The notes below the pieces were generated by a model. That model saw nothing but the letters and a program-made list of their open reading frames with translations. It was not told the origin of the DNA and did no database searches. From assembly GCA_004194705.1 (NCBI GenBank), contig SADC01000014.1, positions 1-64,000 on the forward strand: a stretch of 64,000 nt of DNA, written 5' to 3'. The stretch comes from Ditylenchus dipsaci. Its lineage: Eukaryota > Nematoda > Chromadorea > Rhabditida > Anguinidae. Position numbers and translations under genes: made by a program. This document shows, piece after piece, positions 1 through 13,400 of the stretch (within the stretch, counting starts at the first letter, position 1; each line of letters opens with the position of its first letter).

Positions 1-174
1 AATTGTAGATTGCGCACATTCAAATTGCGCCAAAATCCTGATAAGGCTTAACATTTCTAGGAATGGTGTTAGACCATAAATTTTCAATCAAAACCATGGT
101 GCTATTTTCACTTGTGTTTTTTGTTATCTCTAACAATCCGACATGTCGATTTTTAAAAAGAAATCTGGTAAGCT

Positions 175-292
175 TATTTTAGCGCAATTTACATTTGGGC
201 AATTTGATTTTGGCGCAATTTGCATTCGCGCAATTGGCATTTGCGCAATCTGAATTTGCGCAATTTGAAATTGCGTAATCGCTCGCTGCCCG
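175..292. repeat. minisatellite, GCGCAATTTG unit
   Basis: About seven degenerate copies of a 15-17 bp unit of the form ATTTGCGCAATTTG lie head to tail. Scattered copies of the same word occur at 1-50, so the array may be one arm of a foldback element that begins left of the window. No gene is visible in 1-310. Confidence 0.6.
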
Positions 293-312
293 CAAAAAGG
301 GCCCCTATATAA

Positions 313-550
313 AAGGGTGAAACAAAAAAAACTCTACCACTTTTTGAAACATTTTTGTTCTAATTGTTTTAAATTTCCGTTGCTGTTTTTTGTGAACAGT
401 GTGTTTATATATATTTTTCTATGTTTTCTTAACCTTAGGTAGCTCCCAGGTATCATAAGTACTGTCTTCGAGTTTCCTGAAATCGATGGGGGCAAGGGGT
501 TACGTACACCAATTTTTAAAAAATGGTAGAGTTTTTTGATTCACCCTGTA
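313..550. mobile_element. short palindromic MITE
   Basis: The left end GGGTGAAACAAAAAAAACTC is mirrored at the right by GAGTTTTTTGATTCACCCTG, giving terminal inverted repeats of about 30 bp around a 180-bp unique centre. There is no coding capacity. The family is not identified. Confidence 0.55.
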
Positions 551-689
551 CACTTTGATCAAAAGTGTTACTCTGATTCAATTTATCTTGCAGGTCAACA
601 TTTAGGTCTTCTTATGGGCTTGATGTTGAGATGCACACAAGGTTAGCCTTAGTTCACAAAACCCATAATCAAAATTTTTGGGTTTTTAC

Positions 690-1105
690 AGTGCTTTTTT
701 TTGGCCGAAGTGCCTTAACCAATTTTCACTCAAAAAGTGTTGAGATTGCTTTTTTGGGTGTTTAGCATCTGAAATGTGTAGAAAAACATGTTTTTGGGTC
801 CGGTCGACCATTTTTAGACAAAAAGTTTTTTGACCACGATTGGCTTTTTGCCTTGGGAGACCAAGGTGAAGGGTACTGGAAGGTGCCTGGATGGGTAGGC
901 GGTAGATCCCAGTCTTTAAAAAACTATGTTCGAAATTCATCTTTTAGGGAATCCAGATACCCTCCAGTACTCTTTGCCTCGGTCCACCACGGCAAAAAGT
1001 CAATTTTTGGCCAAATTTTTTTTTTATAAAAACATGTTTTTAAAAGCACTTTTAACCACTTTTTGAGTGAAAACCTGAATAGGCACTTTAGCCATTTTTT
1101 AAAAA
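690..1105. repeat. foldback element
   Basis: The left arm (AAAAGTGC-type tract, CACTCAAAAAGTG, GCTTTTTGCCTTGG, ACCAAGG) is mirrored by the right arm (CCTCGGTCCACCACGGC, ACTTTTTGAGTG, GCACTTTAGCC). The open frame through it on the minus strand is a by-product of the palindrome and is not a gene. Confidence 0.55.
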
Positions 1106-1224
1106 ACTTAATTTTTCAGTATTTCACCCATTTTTTTCCTTTCTATCCCCCACAGTGCCTTGGTTTTTTAAAAAATAATCTAAAAATGTGATTTGGAAAA
1201 AATATCGGTTTATGACACTACGTC

Positions 1225-1400
1225 CAAAATTTATATTTGCGGATAAACATATCCACAGACTTTTTCAAAGAATCCGCAGATATTTTGAAGAAATCCACGT
1301 ATTTTTGAAAATTCGCGGATTTGCATATCCGCGGATAGAAATTTGTTATTGCTATGACTTGTATCCGCGGATAAGTTAATCGCGGATTTTTCAAGAAAAC
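1225..1400. repeat. minisatellite, ATCCGCGGAT unit
   Basis: Seven or eight copies of the self-complementary word ATCCGCGGAT, or decayed forms of it, are spaced 15-30 bp apart. The plus-strand open frame here follows the repeat and has no homologue I recognise. From 1400 to 1980 I see no gene. Confidence 0.55.
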
Positions 1401-1983
1401 TGCGATATTTTTTTTCGTTATGCTACGGGAGCAGCTGAACCACGATTCAAGAGTATGATAATCTTCAGATAATGCTGCCAGTCATAGTTACATACGTCTA
1501 CTCTTGCATTTTTTCACTGTCTTCTAAACCCTAAATCTGATGAAAATAATATATTTCCAAAATTTTATTGAAAAAAAATTGTGCTTCAATACAATAAAAT
1601 AGTCTATTGTGGGAATTCTGTAATAACTTGCTCTATTGATTACACGTATTCCTGCAAATAAAAATATTTTTAAGCCAGAAAAAACAGAAAATTTGTGGTC
1701 AAACCTTTCCAAGTTTCTTGAGCTGTGGGCAATAGCCAATGATCTTAAAATTGAAAAAAATTCACTAAATATCAGGTGATATCTATATTCCTGACCTCTC
1801 ATTTGGAAAGCAAACCATGCTGAAAATGTCAGTCAAATGTAATTTTAAGCTTTGTAGAATCTTTGACTTTTTCTTCGGTTTTAGGTTATAAATTTTATTT
1901 GATGCTCACATGCAAAATATTGCGATAATGAAACCAATTAAAATCATAAACAATTGTTTAACCACCTGTTTGTGAAGGTTTTT

Positions 1984-3676
1984 TTAAAGGACCATGTTTT
2001 TGCGCGCAGCGGCATGTGCAGAAAGGTATAGCAACGACTCGCTACAACAAATGACTCGCTACAACGACTCGCTACACATACAACTCGCTACAATTTTTTT
2101 TAACTTTTCACTTTGCATATTTTTATTTTCCTTTTACTGTTGCTTTATCGTGTTTTGGGTGCTTTTACTGTTTTATTTTAAAAATATGTTTTTGTTTAGA
2201 TATATGATGCTCAACGTTGTAGTCACTCATTCGCATTCTCGGGATTGCCGAAGCAGTTACTTCTCCTATATATTTTTTTAGTTTGAGTAGAGTCTATTTG
2301 AGATTTCCAAGAAATTGGAATGCAGGACTTGGAAGCTTACTCGCCACAAAAAGAGCCTCTAATAGAGAAAAAAGCAAGCAATAGCCTAACTGTATAGTAC
2401 AGTACATTTCAAACTTCATGCAGCCTGGAAATCGTAGAATGCATATGACTTTGCAAGAAAGCGAAGCGAAATTTAGGACAGCCACATTATAGTGAAATGC
2501 TGCTTCTTCGTGGTGATATGTTTAAATTAATACAGGCGACTCTCTCACGAAAACTCTTATAAATGTTCGCCTTTCCATAAACCGTTATTTTTTTAAAGAT
2601 CACGTTCGGCCAGGAGAGTTGTGGAGAGAGCATTCAAATTTAAAAAAAATGTAATTCTTTATCTAGATGAAGACCTGCTGATTTTCTCGTCCAATTCCTA
2701 ATTGAAACTGCTGATGAATGCGCTTATCTGATATTCGATGGAACCCTCAAGTATGATCTAAAAAGGATCATACAAATATACAGAATTTTTCGAGTAATAA
2801 AGATTGTTTTTAATAAATTTCATTATTATCTCGGATTTCTGATACTTCAAACTTTTAAGTCAGTGAGGCGTTGCTAAATATATATATGTGAACTCTATCA
2901 GATATGTAATTTTGATGCCGAAACAGCCGCCTTCTCGCCTTCAGTTGCCTGCAGTCGATTCGTTACAATATCTGTGATAACAGTTTTGATCCAGATGTTG
3001 AGAAGCGAATGAAAAATCTTCTTCAGTACTTTGAGTAAGTCTTAAAATCGTCTTTCATTATTGTGCATACTCGTCGTTTAGAAATATTTGGCTGGCTCTC
3101 AGTGAATTATTGTGTCTGTTTGGTTACGCTGGGCCTGTACTACGAATCACGTTTTTTGTGTTAGTCTCAATTGTCATATTTTGTTGCATTTCAAAATAAA
3201 AATATTTCGATAAAATGTTTTCCGTAGATGTTAAATACAGTGGCTATAATGTGACTCTGGGGGCCACTTTACGGTCGTGTTATAGCGGGGTTGCGTTAAA
3301 GCAGATGGCGTTATGTTGAAGGTGAACTTTGTTCAGTTTTATTATCGATCAGCCAAATTTGTCCCAAGGTCACGCTATACTGCAATTCGCATTACGTTAG
3401 GTTCGTGTTAACACAGGGTTCAACTCTAATAAATGCTAATTGTAAAAAGTTGCAGCGAGTCGTTGTAGCGAGTTGTATGTGTAGCGAGTCATTTGTTGTA
3501 GCGAGTCGTACGTCAGTCGTGCAAAATTTGAATTGGCGGGGACATTTCTCTTTCGTCTATCCCTGCACTTTTTGTAGTCGTTAAAAATGACTCCAAAGAT
3601 TTCAGGGAGAGACGAAAGAGAAGTGTCCCCCGCCATTCAAATTTTGCACATCCCACTGTGCGCAAAAAACCATGGT
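1984..3676. mobile_element. inverted-repeat element with decayed MULE-like remnant
   Basis: The ends mirror each other: AAAGGACCATGTTTTTGCGC at the left, and GTGCGCAAAAAACCATGGTC at 3653-3674. Inside each end is a short array of AGCGAGTCGTTGT-type units in opposite orientation (2030-2095; 3445-3510). Between them, around 2690-2780 (+), the reading TADECAYLIFDGTLKYD resembles the first-aspartate region of MULE transposases, with stops on both sides. An exon-like stretch ending VEKRMKNLLQYFE and a GTAAGT donor lies near 2930-3035. The element is a decayed remnant. The MULE assignment is tentative. Confidence 0.5.
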
Positions 3677-3684
3677 CCTTTGAT

Positions 3685-3878
3685 GGACCATACTTGTTGA
3701 TGCAAATGAAAATTTGGCAAATTCAAATGCGCGTGAGACACCTTCGCTTTCGTCTCTCACTTTAATTTTTTAAATCACTTGAAATAACTCCAAAGAGAAG
3801 AGTGCGAGACGAAAGAGAAGTGTCCCGCGCGCCATTTGAATTTGCCAAATTTTCATTTGCATCAACAAGTATGGTTCC
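3685..3878. repeat. near-perfect palindrome (~195 bp)
   Basis: The two halves are almost exact reverse complements: GGACCATACTTGTTGATGCA at the left and TGCATCAACAAGTATGGTTC at the right. The centre is an AT-rich spacer of about 25 bp near 3765-3790. The palindrome abuts the right end of the preceding element and shares its GGACCAT word. Confidence 0.8.
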
Positions 3879-3934
3879 TTAAGTTTATTTTATAAACAAT
3901 TATTTTATTTTTGTTTTAACTTTTTTATAAAGGC

Positions 3935-4690
3935 TCAAATTGATTTACGCCCTCAAATTGCTTATTACGCCCTCAAATCGATCGAATTGGGTGGGAATTC
4001 CCTATTTTGGGTTGGAAAAATTTTCAGAACTCAAATGTCTGACTCTGCTTAGACTTTCCAAACCAGTATCTTAAGTTCCCCTGAACCATTCTGTAGGAAG
4101 ACGCATGAGGAGGTCACCTAGGAGAGGGGTATGATACCCCGGGTATCTAAGAGGGAGGTACCCGGTATAGGGGATCCCAAGAGGGGAGTATCAAGGTGGT
4201 GTTTGTAGATTAGGAGTACCCATGAGTGAGTACCCACAGTGCGGTACCCGCAAAAAGGGATTTGCAGATGGTGTTACTAGGGTAGTATTACTCAGCTGAA
4301 GAGTATCTATTTGAAAAATACCCAAGGGTGGTACCTTAAACTGAAGAGTCCCAGGAGAGAGGTACCAGAGAGAGAGCTAAGTGGGTAGGTACACTGGTGA
4401 TGGTACCTAAGTGAGAAGTACCCATCCGGGGACCAATGTCGTCCACTTGGTGCAAATTTTTTCCCCCTCCCCCCTACTAAAAAATTTCCTAAAGAAATTT
4501 GAACTAAAAAATTTGAATTCCCGCAAAATTTGGCTAAAATAAGCATTTCGATCGATTTTGATGCGCGTAAAAAAATATATTGAGGGCGTAAATCAGTATT
4601 TTGATCAATTTTCGGATTTGAAGGCGTAAATAATAAATTTGAGGGCGCAAATCAGTATTTTGAAGGCGTAAATCAACTATAGCCTTTCTA
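3935..4690. repeat. foldback element, arms of TTTACGCCCTCAAAT units
   Basis: The left arm (3948-3985) holds TTTACGCCCTCAAATTG units. The right arm (4558-4680) holds the reverse complement, AATTTGAGGGCGTAAAT. The centre (4098-4440) is a degenerate array of GAGAGGTACCC-like words, recognisable again at 54600-54720. The same family recurs at 54180-56385. Confidence 0.7.
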
Positions 4691-4699
4691 TAAAATGGC

Positions 4700-5355
4700 T
4701 AAAGTACACTATTTGGGGTAACCCAAAAGTGCGTTTTCTCAAGGTCTAAGTATTTTTAAGGCCGTTTAAACGATAGAAACGACCAAAAAAGTGTGGGAAG
4801 GACATTTTTTAAAAAAAATATTCGACGGTCTATTTTCGTCTTGGGCCCCTCTATGGGTTTGGTCATTTTTGACTTAATTACCATTATTGAGACCGAAAAG
4901 ATGAAATTTGAACATAGTTTTGTTAACTGGAGCCTACCGCATGAAGAAACTCTAGTATGCATGCATTTTTCATGTATCCAGAGTCACTTTCGAGTGATTG
5001 TGTCTAAGTTATGTGGGTGTGCGCATCTCTATGGGCTTGAGAGTTAGAGATGCATGCACTCACTCACCTTAGACATGATTCCGAACGAGACTCTCGACCG
5101 AAAATGCATAAAGAAGCTCTTTTTGCAAAGCGTCAGTGACCAAAACGGAGTAAAATACAAAAAGTAACCAAAAACCATAGGGGAACCAAGGCAAAAATAG
5201 ACCAAAAACCACAGGGGGACCAAGGCAATCGAAAAAATTTTTTTTCGAAAAATGTCCTTCCCACACTTTTTTTGCCGTTCTATCGTTTAAACAGCCTAAA
5301 AAGGACTCAGACCTAGCAAAAGGTACTTTTGGGCTACCCCGAATAGTGTACTCCT
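4700..5355. repeat. foldback with shared hairpin core, outer-arm family A
   Basis: The outer arms are AGTACACTATTTGGGGTAAC at 4703 and the inverse GCTACCCCGAATAGTGTACT near 5332-5351, followed inward by CGTTTAAACGATAGAA and its complement. The centre (about 4890-5110) is the recurrent core with TGTCTAAGTTATGTGGGTGT and CACTCACCTTAGACA. Open frames across it (for example 4793-5047) are palindrome by-products. Confidence 0.7.
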
Positions 5356-5423
5356 GCTATAAAATGAAACAATCACCAATATTTTGTTTTTACGAGAAAA
5401 ATTAGGAAAAAATTGAAACAGTT

Positions 5424-5476
5424 CTGCATACAACACCTGATATTCCCAGGACGTTCTCCGATCCAAGTACTCGTCG
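5424..5476 (-). pseudogene. 5S rRNA 3'-half fragment
   Basis: The minus strand reads GAGTACTTGGATCGGAGAAC, CGTCCTGGGAATATCAGGTG, then TTGTATGC. This aligns with the 3' half of the intact 5S gene at 35905-35971, with one insertion and several substitutions. The 5' half is absent. A 5S-derived SINE or simple dispersal of a 5S fragment would both explain it. Confidence 0.75.
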
Positions 5477-5721
5477 ACAGTGTAACGCACTCGTACTTGG
5501 CTCGTATTTGATATTTGTATTTTTATTTTAAAATTTCTTCTCTTTTCTTAATTTTTTTGGCCACACGCTAAAAGAAATTCAAGGCTACCTTATGCAAAAC
5601 AAATTACTGGTTTCAAGATAAAAAACGCAAAATATGAAAACTTTAAATGCAAGTACGAGTACAAGTACAAGCACTCGTACTTGTTTAACGTGGAGAAAAG
5701 CTTAGGAAAGAAGAGGCAAAA

Positions 5722-5793
5722 TGGTGGTGGCAGGAATCGAACCTGCAGCTTTCAGTTTGCCGGGCTCATGTGCTACCATTACACTACGCCGCC
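5722..5793 (-). tRNA. tRNA-like gene or pseudogene, copy 1
   Basis: The minus strand has an A-box (TAGTGTAATGG) and a consensus B-box (GGTTCGATTCC) inside a 5-bp T stem (GCAGG/CCTGC). The acceptor arms GGCGGCG and CACCACC pair except for two C-A mismatches, both explained by CpG decay from CGCCGCC. The anticodon loop CCGGCAA would place GGC (Ala) at the anticodon, but position 33 is C rather than the near-universal T, and the anticodon stem is imperfect in this copy. Probably a tRNA-derived element or pseudogene. Amino-acid identity is not assigned. Confidence 0.6.
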
Positions 5794-6138
5794 ACCTCTT
5801 CCTTCTTTTCCTGTGGGCTTATTATGTATATCTGCTCTCTTTACACCTCCCCCTATTTTTCCCAGACTGTCCTCAGTCTACTATAGCTCGCTGCGAGATA
5901 TCTCGCTGCCGTTATGCTGCTCGCAGCCCCAGGGATCTCTTCTACTGCTGCGATACACCTCGCAGCTCTGCTGCGGGACACCTCGCAGCCCAGGTTATGG
6001 CCTAGACAGGGCAGACATACATAGACCCCAGTGGACCCCAGAGATCATAAGACTTTACGTTGTGAACTTTGTTCACCATCCTCCCTCTGGCTGAACCACT
6101 CGCTGCTACCAGAAAAGCTTAGGAAAGAAGAGGCAAAA

Positions 6139-6209
6139 TGGTGGTGGCAGGAATCGAACCTGCAGCTTCAGTTTGCCGGGCTGATGTGCTACCATTACAC
6201 TACGCCGCC
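6139..6209 (-). tRNA. tRNA-like gene or pseudogene, copy 2
   Basis: Same unit as copy 1 with a better anticodon stem (TCAG/CTGA) and a one-base shorter variable loop. The A and B boxes are intact. The same two C-A acceptor mismatches are present, so both copies descend from an already decayed master. Confidence 0.6.
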
Positions 6210-6779
6210 ACCTCTTCCTTCTTTTCCTGTGAGCTTATTATGTATATCTGCTCTCTTTACAGTGGTATGGCCGTAAGCGAGGAAGATGAATGGAAACTCT
6301 AATATATATTCTCTTTCTTTCTTTTGTTTCACAAATAGATGGCATTTACTGCCAGCAGTCGGTAGGGCGATTCTATATTTTATTTTATTTTTTCCTGTCA
6401 AACTACTTGAAAGTTTTTTTTCCGTGGAAAAAAGCATCTTCGCATAACAAAAAAATAATAATAAAACAAAAACTGGCAGAGTTTCCGGACCCCAAAGTCT
6501 TCGACACCCGACTTCCCACCTCCATTGTGCCCACATTATGAAATTCCGACGGTCCCTATTTTTCATTCAACAAAAACCAACTTCTAAGCTCTGTGGCAAT
6601 TCCATGACATACACGTACTTGATTTGTGTGTTTTGTTTTATCCAATCAGTGGCTCCTAAAATTTAGTGATAAAATCTAATAGAATTTATTTTATTTTTTT
6701 CACCGCCAGTTGCTGGACCTAAGCGATTTATTATTTACAAAAAACTACAAATTAGCAAATAAAAATCCAGACCAAGTAA

Positions 6780-7060
6780 GTCAGCAGCCGTGCCTACTCT
6801 ATATTCTGTGTCATGAACTGATCGAATAGCATTCACAGCTTTGTATGCCAATTTTTCCTTAAATTTGAAAATATTTTACTAAAAAGTCCATGTTTTGCAT
6901 AAATTGTATTCTTACCAGATCAGCATAGTCTTTAGGATAAGTTTTACGATGGTAATTGAACGGCAAAAAAATAGCTGGCCATGGTATGCATGGAAACCAT
7001 CGCATGCACATTTCCATTGATTTCTGGTGATAAACAAAGTCTCTGACAGCTCTGCAAAGA
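6780..7060 (-). CDS. two coding exons of an unrecognised gene
   Basis: Exon A (about 6918-7051) starts after CTTTGCAG and reads AVRDFVYHQKSMEM ... RWFPCIPWPAIFLPFNYHR ... YPKDYADL, ending at a GTAAGA donor. Exon B (down to about 6780) follows an AAATTTAAG acceptor and reads EKLAYKAVNAIRSVHDTEY ... VGTAADLL. Stop-free frames, good splice sites and a protein-like composition suggest a real gene, either the 3' part of a gene or a gene fragment. I do not recognise the family. A neighbouring plus-strand reading LAEFPDPKVFDTRLPTS (6470-6540) may be another exon or chance. No further exon was found up to 7600. Confidence 0.45.
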
Positions 7061-7607
7061 ACATATATTTAAAATGCCATCCCACTGCGCTGCGGTAAAA
7101 AATGATCGAAGACTAGGGTGCTTTTCACCATAGAAAATTTTATGCAATTTCCAATTAATTGGATAATTTTTTTGTCTAATTTAGTGAGATCGCGATTTCT
7201 GTTTTTTCGAGAGATTGACTTGTTTTTGGGTGTTTTGGGCTCAAATCGGGTTGCCTTAAATTTTTCAAAATTTTCTTATTGCATTGCGAGTGCTTCACTA
7301 GTTCTGTCGCATTGTTCTTGCTAATCATTTTAGTATATTGTGGACCGAAAATTCTTTTAATATCGACAGGAAATAAGCCAAATCTTCAAATATCGATATC
7401 AGAAATTCCCTTTTTAAATTGGCGCCCTTTTGTTTTGCGGTGATTCTACAGATCGAAAATGAATCAAGATCACTTCTTGAACCAAAATTTAACGTTCTTT
7501 CACATGACATAAAGTTTTATTTTCGACATAGCGTCTGAAGTAGGTTTTCGAGCCATAATTCGTAAAAACTCCGATTTTCAAAATATGGAATTTTTGAAAT
7601 TGGAATG

Positions 7608-9806
<2,199 letters not shown>

Positions 9807-10499
9807 TATTTTTATTTAAGATTTCGAAACATATACAAGCTTGTGATATGTCATTTGAAAGCCCTTTTAATAGGCTTTATAATTGTTCAAAAGAGAAAGC
9901 TAGTGTTCACAAAAATTGGGGTTATTGTCTTTTGAATGTTGAGGAAGTATCCAAAAATGACAATTTTCAAAAATCGCGTTTTGACCACCTTGTTCCGACT
10001 AAAAAAATGAAGGTGGAAAAATAAATTTGATTCTTCATTAAATTCTGCAACAGAATGTGCCGGTCTCACCGTTCGGCCTTCCCGTGTTAAGAAATTTATG
10101 GTGAGCATTTTTTAAGCTGCACATATTTTTACGCAGCTTAAATTTTTAGTTAAGTTATGTTGACAAAAGTTAATAAAAAAGAGATGATAAACGAATAAAC
10201 GCAAAAGTAGCAGAAAATCTCAATAAACTTATTTACCTAGACTCTGGTTCACTGAACGCAATAGGTCCTGAAAGAATTTTTTAGCAAAAGTATTTTAAAA
10301 ATGTGGAAAAATAACCCTGAAATTCATCTGAGCATGGGTTGTTGAAGGGATAGTTATTTGTGAAATCCAATGTCCCAGTTGCGGTTTAGATCTACTCCAT
10401 CACAGCATGTTCTGTAGAGTTAATAATTAAAACCTTATATATAGTAAGTTGGATGGGAGCAGTCTTCAAAAAGTAAGTCAAAAACATGATGTCAAAAAC

Positions 10500-10890
10500 C
10501 AGAAGGTAATCTTTTTTTTCTGGGCAAATACACTTTTTTGGCACAGAAATACTTTTTAGGGGCAAATGGGTTTGGGTAGTGATGCCAATAATGCCGAAAA
10601 AAACTGTACTACAGTTGAAAAAACTGGTAGGGGCAGATATACTTTTTTGGACAAATATACTTTTTTAGGGGCAAATTTATTTTTTATAGGGCAAAATTGC
10701 TTTTATATGGAAAAAATTTTCTCTTTTTGGGGAAAAATGTTTTTTCGGAAAATTTCTGTGAAAAAAGGTAAATTTGTGCCATATGACTCTAAATTTGCCT
10801 CAAAAAAATATATTTGCCCCAAAAAAGTATATTTGCCACAAAATAAAATAAATTGCCCCAAAAAAAGTATATTTGCTCAGAAAAAAGATC
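10500..10890. repeat. foldback, GGCAAATATACTTTTTT units
   Basis: Degenerate copies of GGCAAATATACTTTTTTGG fill the left part. The right part carries the inverse, CCAAAAAAGTATATTTGCC. The plus-strand open frame (10566-11000) is read through the repeats and is not a protein. From 9810 to 10490 I see no gene or repeat worth naming. Confidence 0.65.
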
Positions 10891-10899
10891 ACCAAAAAC

Positions 10900-13380
10900 C
10901 AGATTTTGAATCAGGGGAGGAGGTGCAGATTATAAACCTTTCTTTCACACGAAAGTTAGACTGTAAAGAGACGATTTACCCGTTTTCTTGTAGGTTGTGA
11001 AACCAGAGCAATTGGCTGGAGCTCTGTTTTTACGCCATTGACGAACCTACAAAACGTACTAGTTAATTTGAGCCACAAAGGGTGCTTTGAAAAATACAAG
11101 ATCGCTTTTTGAAGTACGTGAGAATATAAAACCATCTGGATTGAGTACAGGGAAAATATAGAAATTTAGCTGGTTCACCTGAACAAATAAAAAATGGACG
11201 AGAATTAAATGTGCCTTCTTTTGGCTGAAAAGTTTTTTTTTCTTTTAGTCACAGCAGCAAGTAAATGAGTGATTATTCAAAAGTGACAACACTGTCAGGT
11301 AGCTTGCTCTTCTTACTTCTAAGAGCGTATCATTTGTTGCTACATCTGTGCAAAAACTAGCAGAGACGCCTCGAAATATGAAGCAACTCGGAAAAAGGGC
11401 TTGATTCGAAGTTTTACCTTTTTGTGCTGAATTTTGAAAAGATATTGCAACAAATGATAGGCCGTTAGACACAAGAAGAGAAGAGGTACATAATGGTGTT
11501 ATCACCATTTTAAACATTGCTTAGATACTTGCTGCTGTAACTGAAAGAAAAAGAGAATGCATTTTCAGTCAGACAAAGATGTAAGATTTATCAGTAAAAA
11601 AATTATATATTTTTTCTACAACTCACTTACATAGTTGGTTATAGTTTCATCTGTTCCATAGCCAGTTAGAAGCTATAATATAGTAATGAGCAAAACTGTG
11701 AATGCATTGATTAATTTTTGCAAAAAGTGGAGATTCAACTAACGGGAAGAGTTCCAAAAAAATCAGGAGAGGAGGGGCAACAAAAGGCGATCTTGAAAAA
11801 GTTTGCAGGGTTGGTTGGAGAATGTGTGAGGTCCACGGGGACTACGGTAGGTTCTCTATATAATGTACCTCAATGTAGGACAGCTATATATAACGGTCAG
11901 AAAATTCAGCTAATTTCACCAGAGTTAGTATAATTGCCCTAAATAGACTTTTTTTTATAATGCCGGTCCCTTAAATAGAGGTTAGACTGTACTATAACTA
12001 CTGGCGTGTTGTAAAAGGCGAAAAAATTTTTATGTATGTCAACAGATTTTGGGGAAAAACGGCCAATTAGGAATTTCGCCGCAAAAAGTCGGAATTTTTC
12101 TGCAAATAGTCGAAATTTTGACGCGAATTCATGAAAAAATAACAGGGGACCAAGGCAGATTTTTATTCTGAAAAATTATCGGTAAAATCGGAATCCTTGC
12201 GAAACGGACTGTCAAAAAGAATTTAAAAAAATCTTTGAAAATCGAGCTAAAAAAGTGTCGGACTCAGCGAGGGAACGAACTTTTGGGGGTGCCCGTTTAT
12301 CAAAGTTCGACTGTAGTTAGCTCCTTGCCTCATCGACTTCCCAAAAAAATCTACGACAAAAGTTAAGCTACCTGAGAGCTCTGCGGTTAGAAATATAAAA
12401 AAAGTATGCACAAAACCAATAGGAACAAGTCGCATATAAAAAACTAATTGAAACAAAAATCGAAAAATAGTAAAATTTTAGACTAGGGGTCCAGTGCATA
12501 GACATTTATTTGAAATAGATGTGAAAAATTCGTTTACTAAAAAGTAAGCCATAGAACGCGCTGCGCGCATCGTACTGTATCTAGAGAGCTTTGTTCCAAA
12601 GCTCAAAATTAAGCTGCTCACACCAAACATATTATCAATACTTACATGCTAAATGCCATACCCTCTTCAGGAATTTTGACATAATTTGATCTTTATATAT
12701 TTTCAGGTGTATTTTCCTGATCGGCATCGTCTATACCCCTTTAAGCATTTTCCTGATTGCACTCTCTATACCACTTCATGTATTTCTTCCAGATCGGTAC
12801 TATCTATACATCGGCACTATTTATAGTTTTCATACCCTTTTTATCTTTCTTATCTCCTTCAGTTTTTTCTGAAACCTAATAGCTGGTCATTGATAAGTCA
12901 TTGAAGTTGTCAGACAAAGGTGCAAAAATTAGGCCGAAAGACTGACCAACGCTCCAATCAATTAGCTTTTGCACTCAGAGAGTTTTTTTCTATAGAGTAG
13001 ATGGTGGGTGGAGAAAAAGGCCCTTCGAAAATGAATTCGTGGCAAGACCCGAAAGCGATGTTTTAGCCAAAACGACATGCACATACCTCCCCTGAAATCG
13101 GATGATAAGGCCAGTTTGAAAAATGTGCAACACCACTTTTCCTAGTGGATACCCTGTTTGGGTCTATTTTGAAATTTTTCCTCCAAAACCATAGGGGGAC
13201 CAAGCTGATTTTGTGAAAAAATATGTATTTTTATTTTTTAGCTTTTTTCAAATATTTTATTTTTATCGTATTCAGCATGCAAATTTACCCTGAAAACACG
13301 TTTCAATACACCCGTTTTGCGTCAAAAAAGAAATTTTAGTTTTCGCGCGAATTCAAATTTTCATAGGGATAATATTTAAA
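10900..13380. other. gene-poor stretch with pogo-type remnants
   Basis: Fragments of pogo-type terminal repeats are visible, for example AATAGAGGTTAGACTGTA at 11972-11989 and CAAAGTTCGACTGTAG at 12300-12315. A 90-codon minus-strand frame (11245-11517: MFKMVITPLCTSSLLVSNG ...) has no homologue I recognise and no clear splice context. Nothing else can be supported. Confidence 0.35.
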
Positions 13381-13400
13381 ACTGGCCATACAATACTTAA

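Larger units (their letters stand above)
5697..6261. repeat. 150-bp direct duplication carrying tRNA-like genes
   Basis: Copies at about 5697-5845 and 6113-6261 share AAAAGCTTAGGAAAGAAGAG, then the tRNA-like unit, then a tail ending TATCTGCTCTCTTTACA. The spacer (5845-6112) contains CTGCGAGATATCTCGCTGC-type words. The two copies are nearly identical, so the duplication is recent. Confidence 0.8.

Noticed and set aside
1225..1400. CRISPR-like array
   Set aside because: Units are short, self-complementary and unevenly spaced, with no unique spacers of constant length. The DNA is eukaryotic.
4098..4440. Regulatory GGTACC cluster
   Set aside because: The words belong to a degenerate repeat at the centre of a foldback element and recur at 54.6 kb. 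No gene is nearby.
5681..6276. Protein genes overlapping the tRNA-like units
   Set aside because: The frames run through the tRNA-like sequence and its duplicated flank. The RNA-like structure explains the conservation better.
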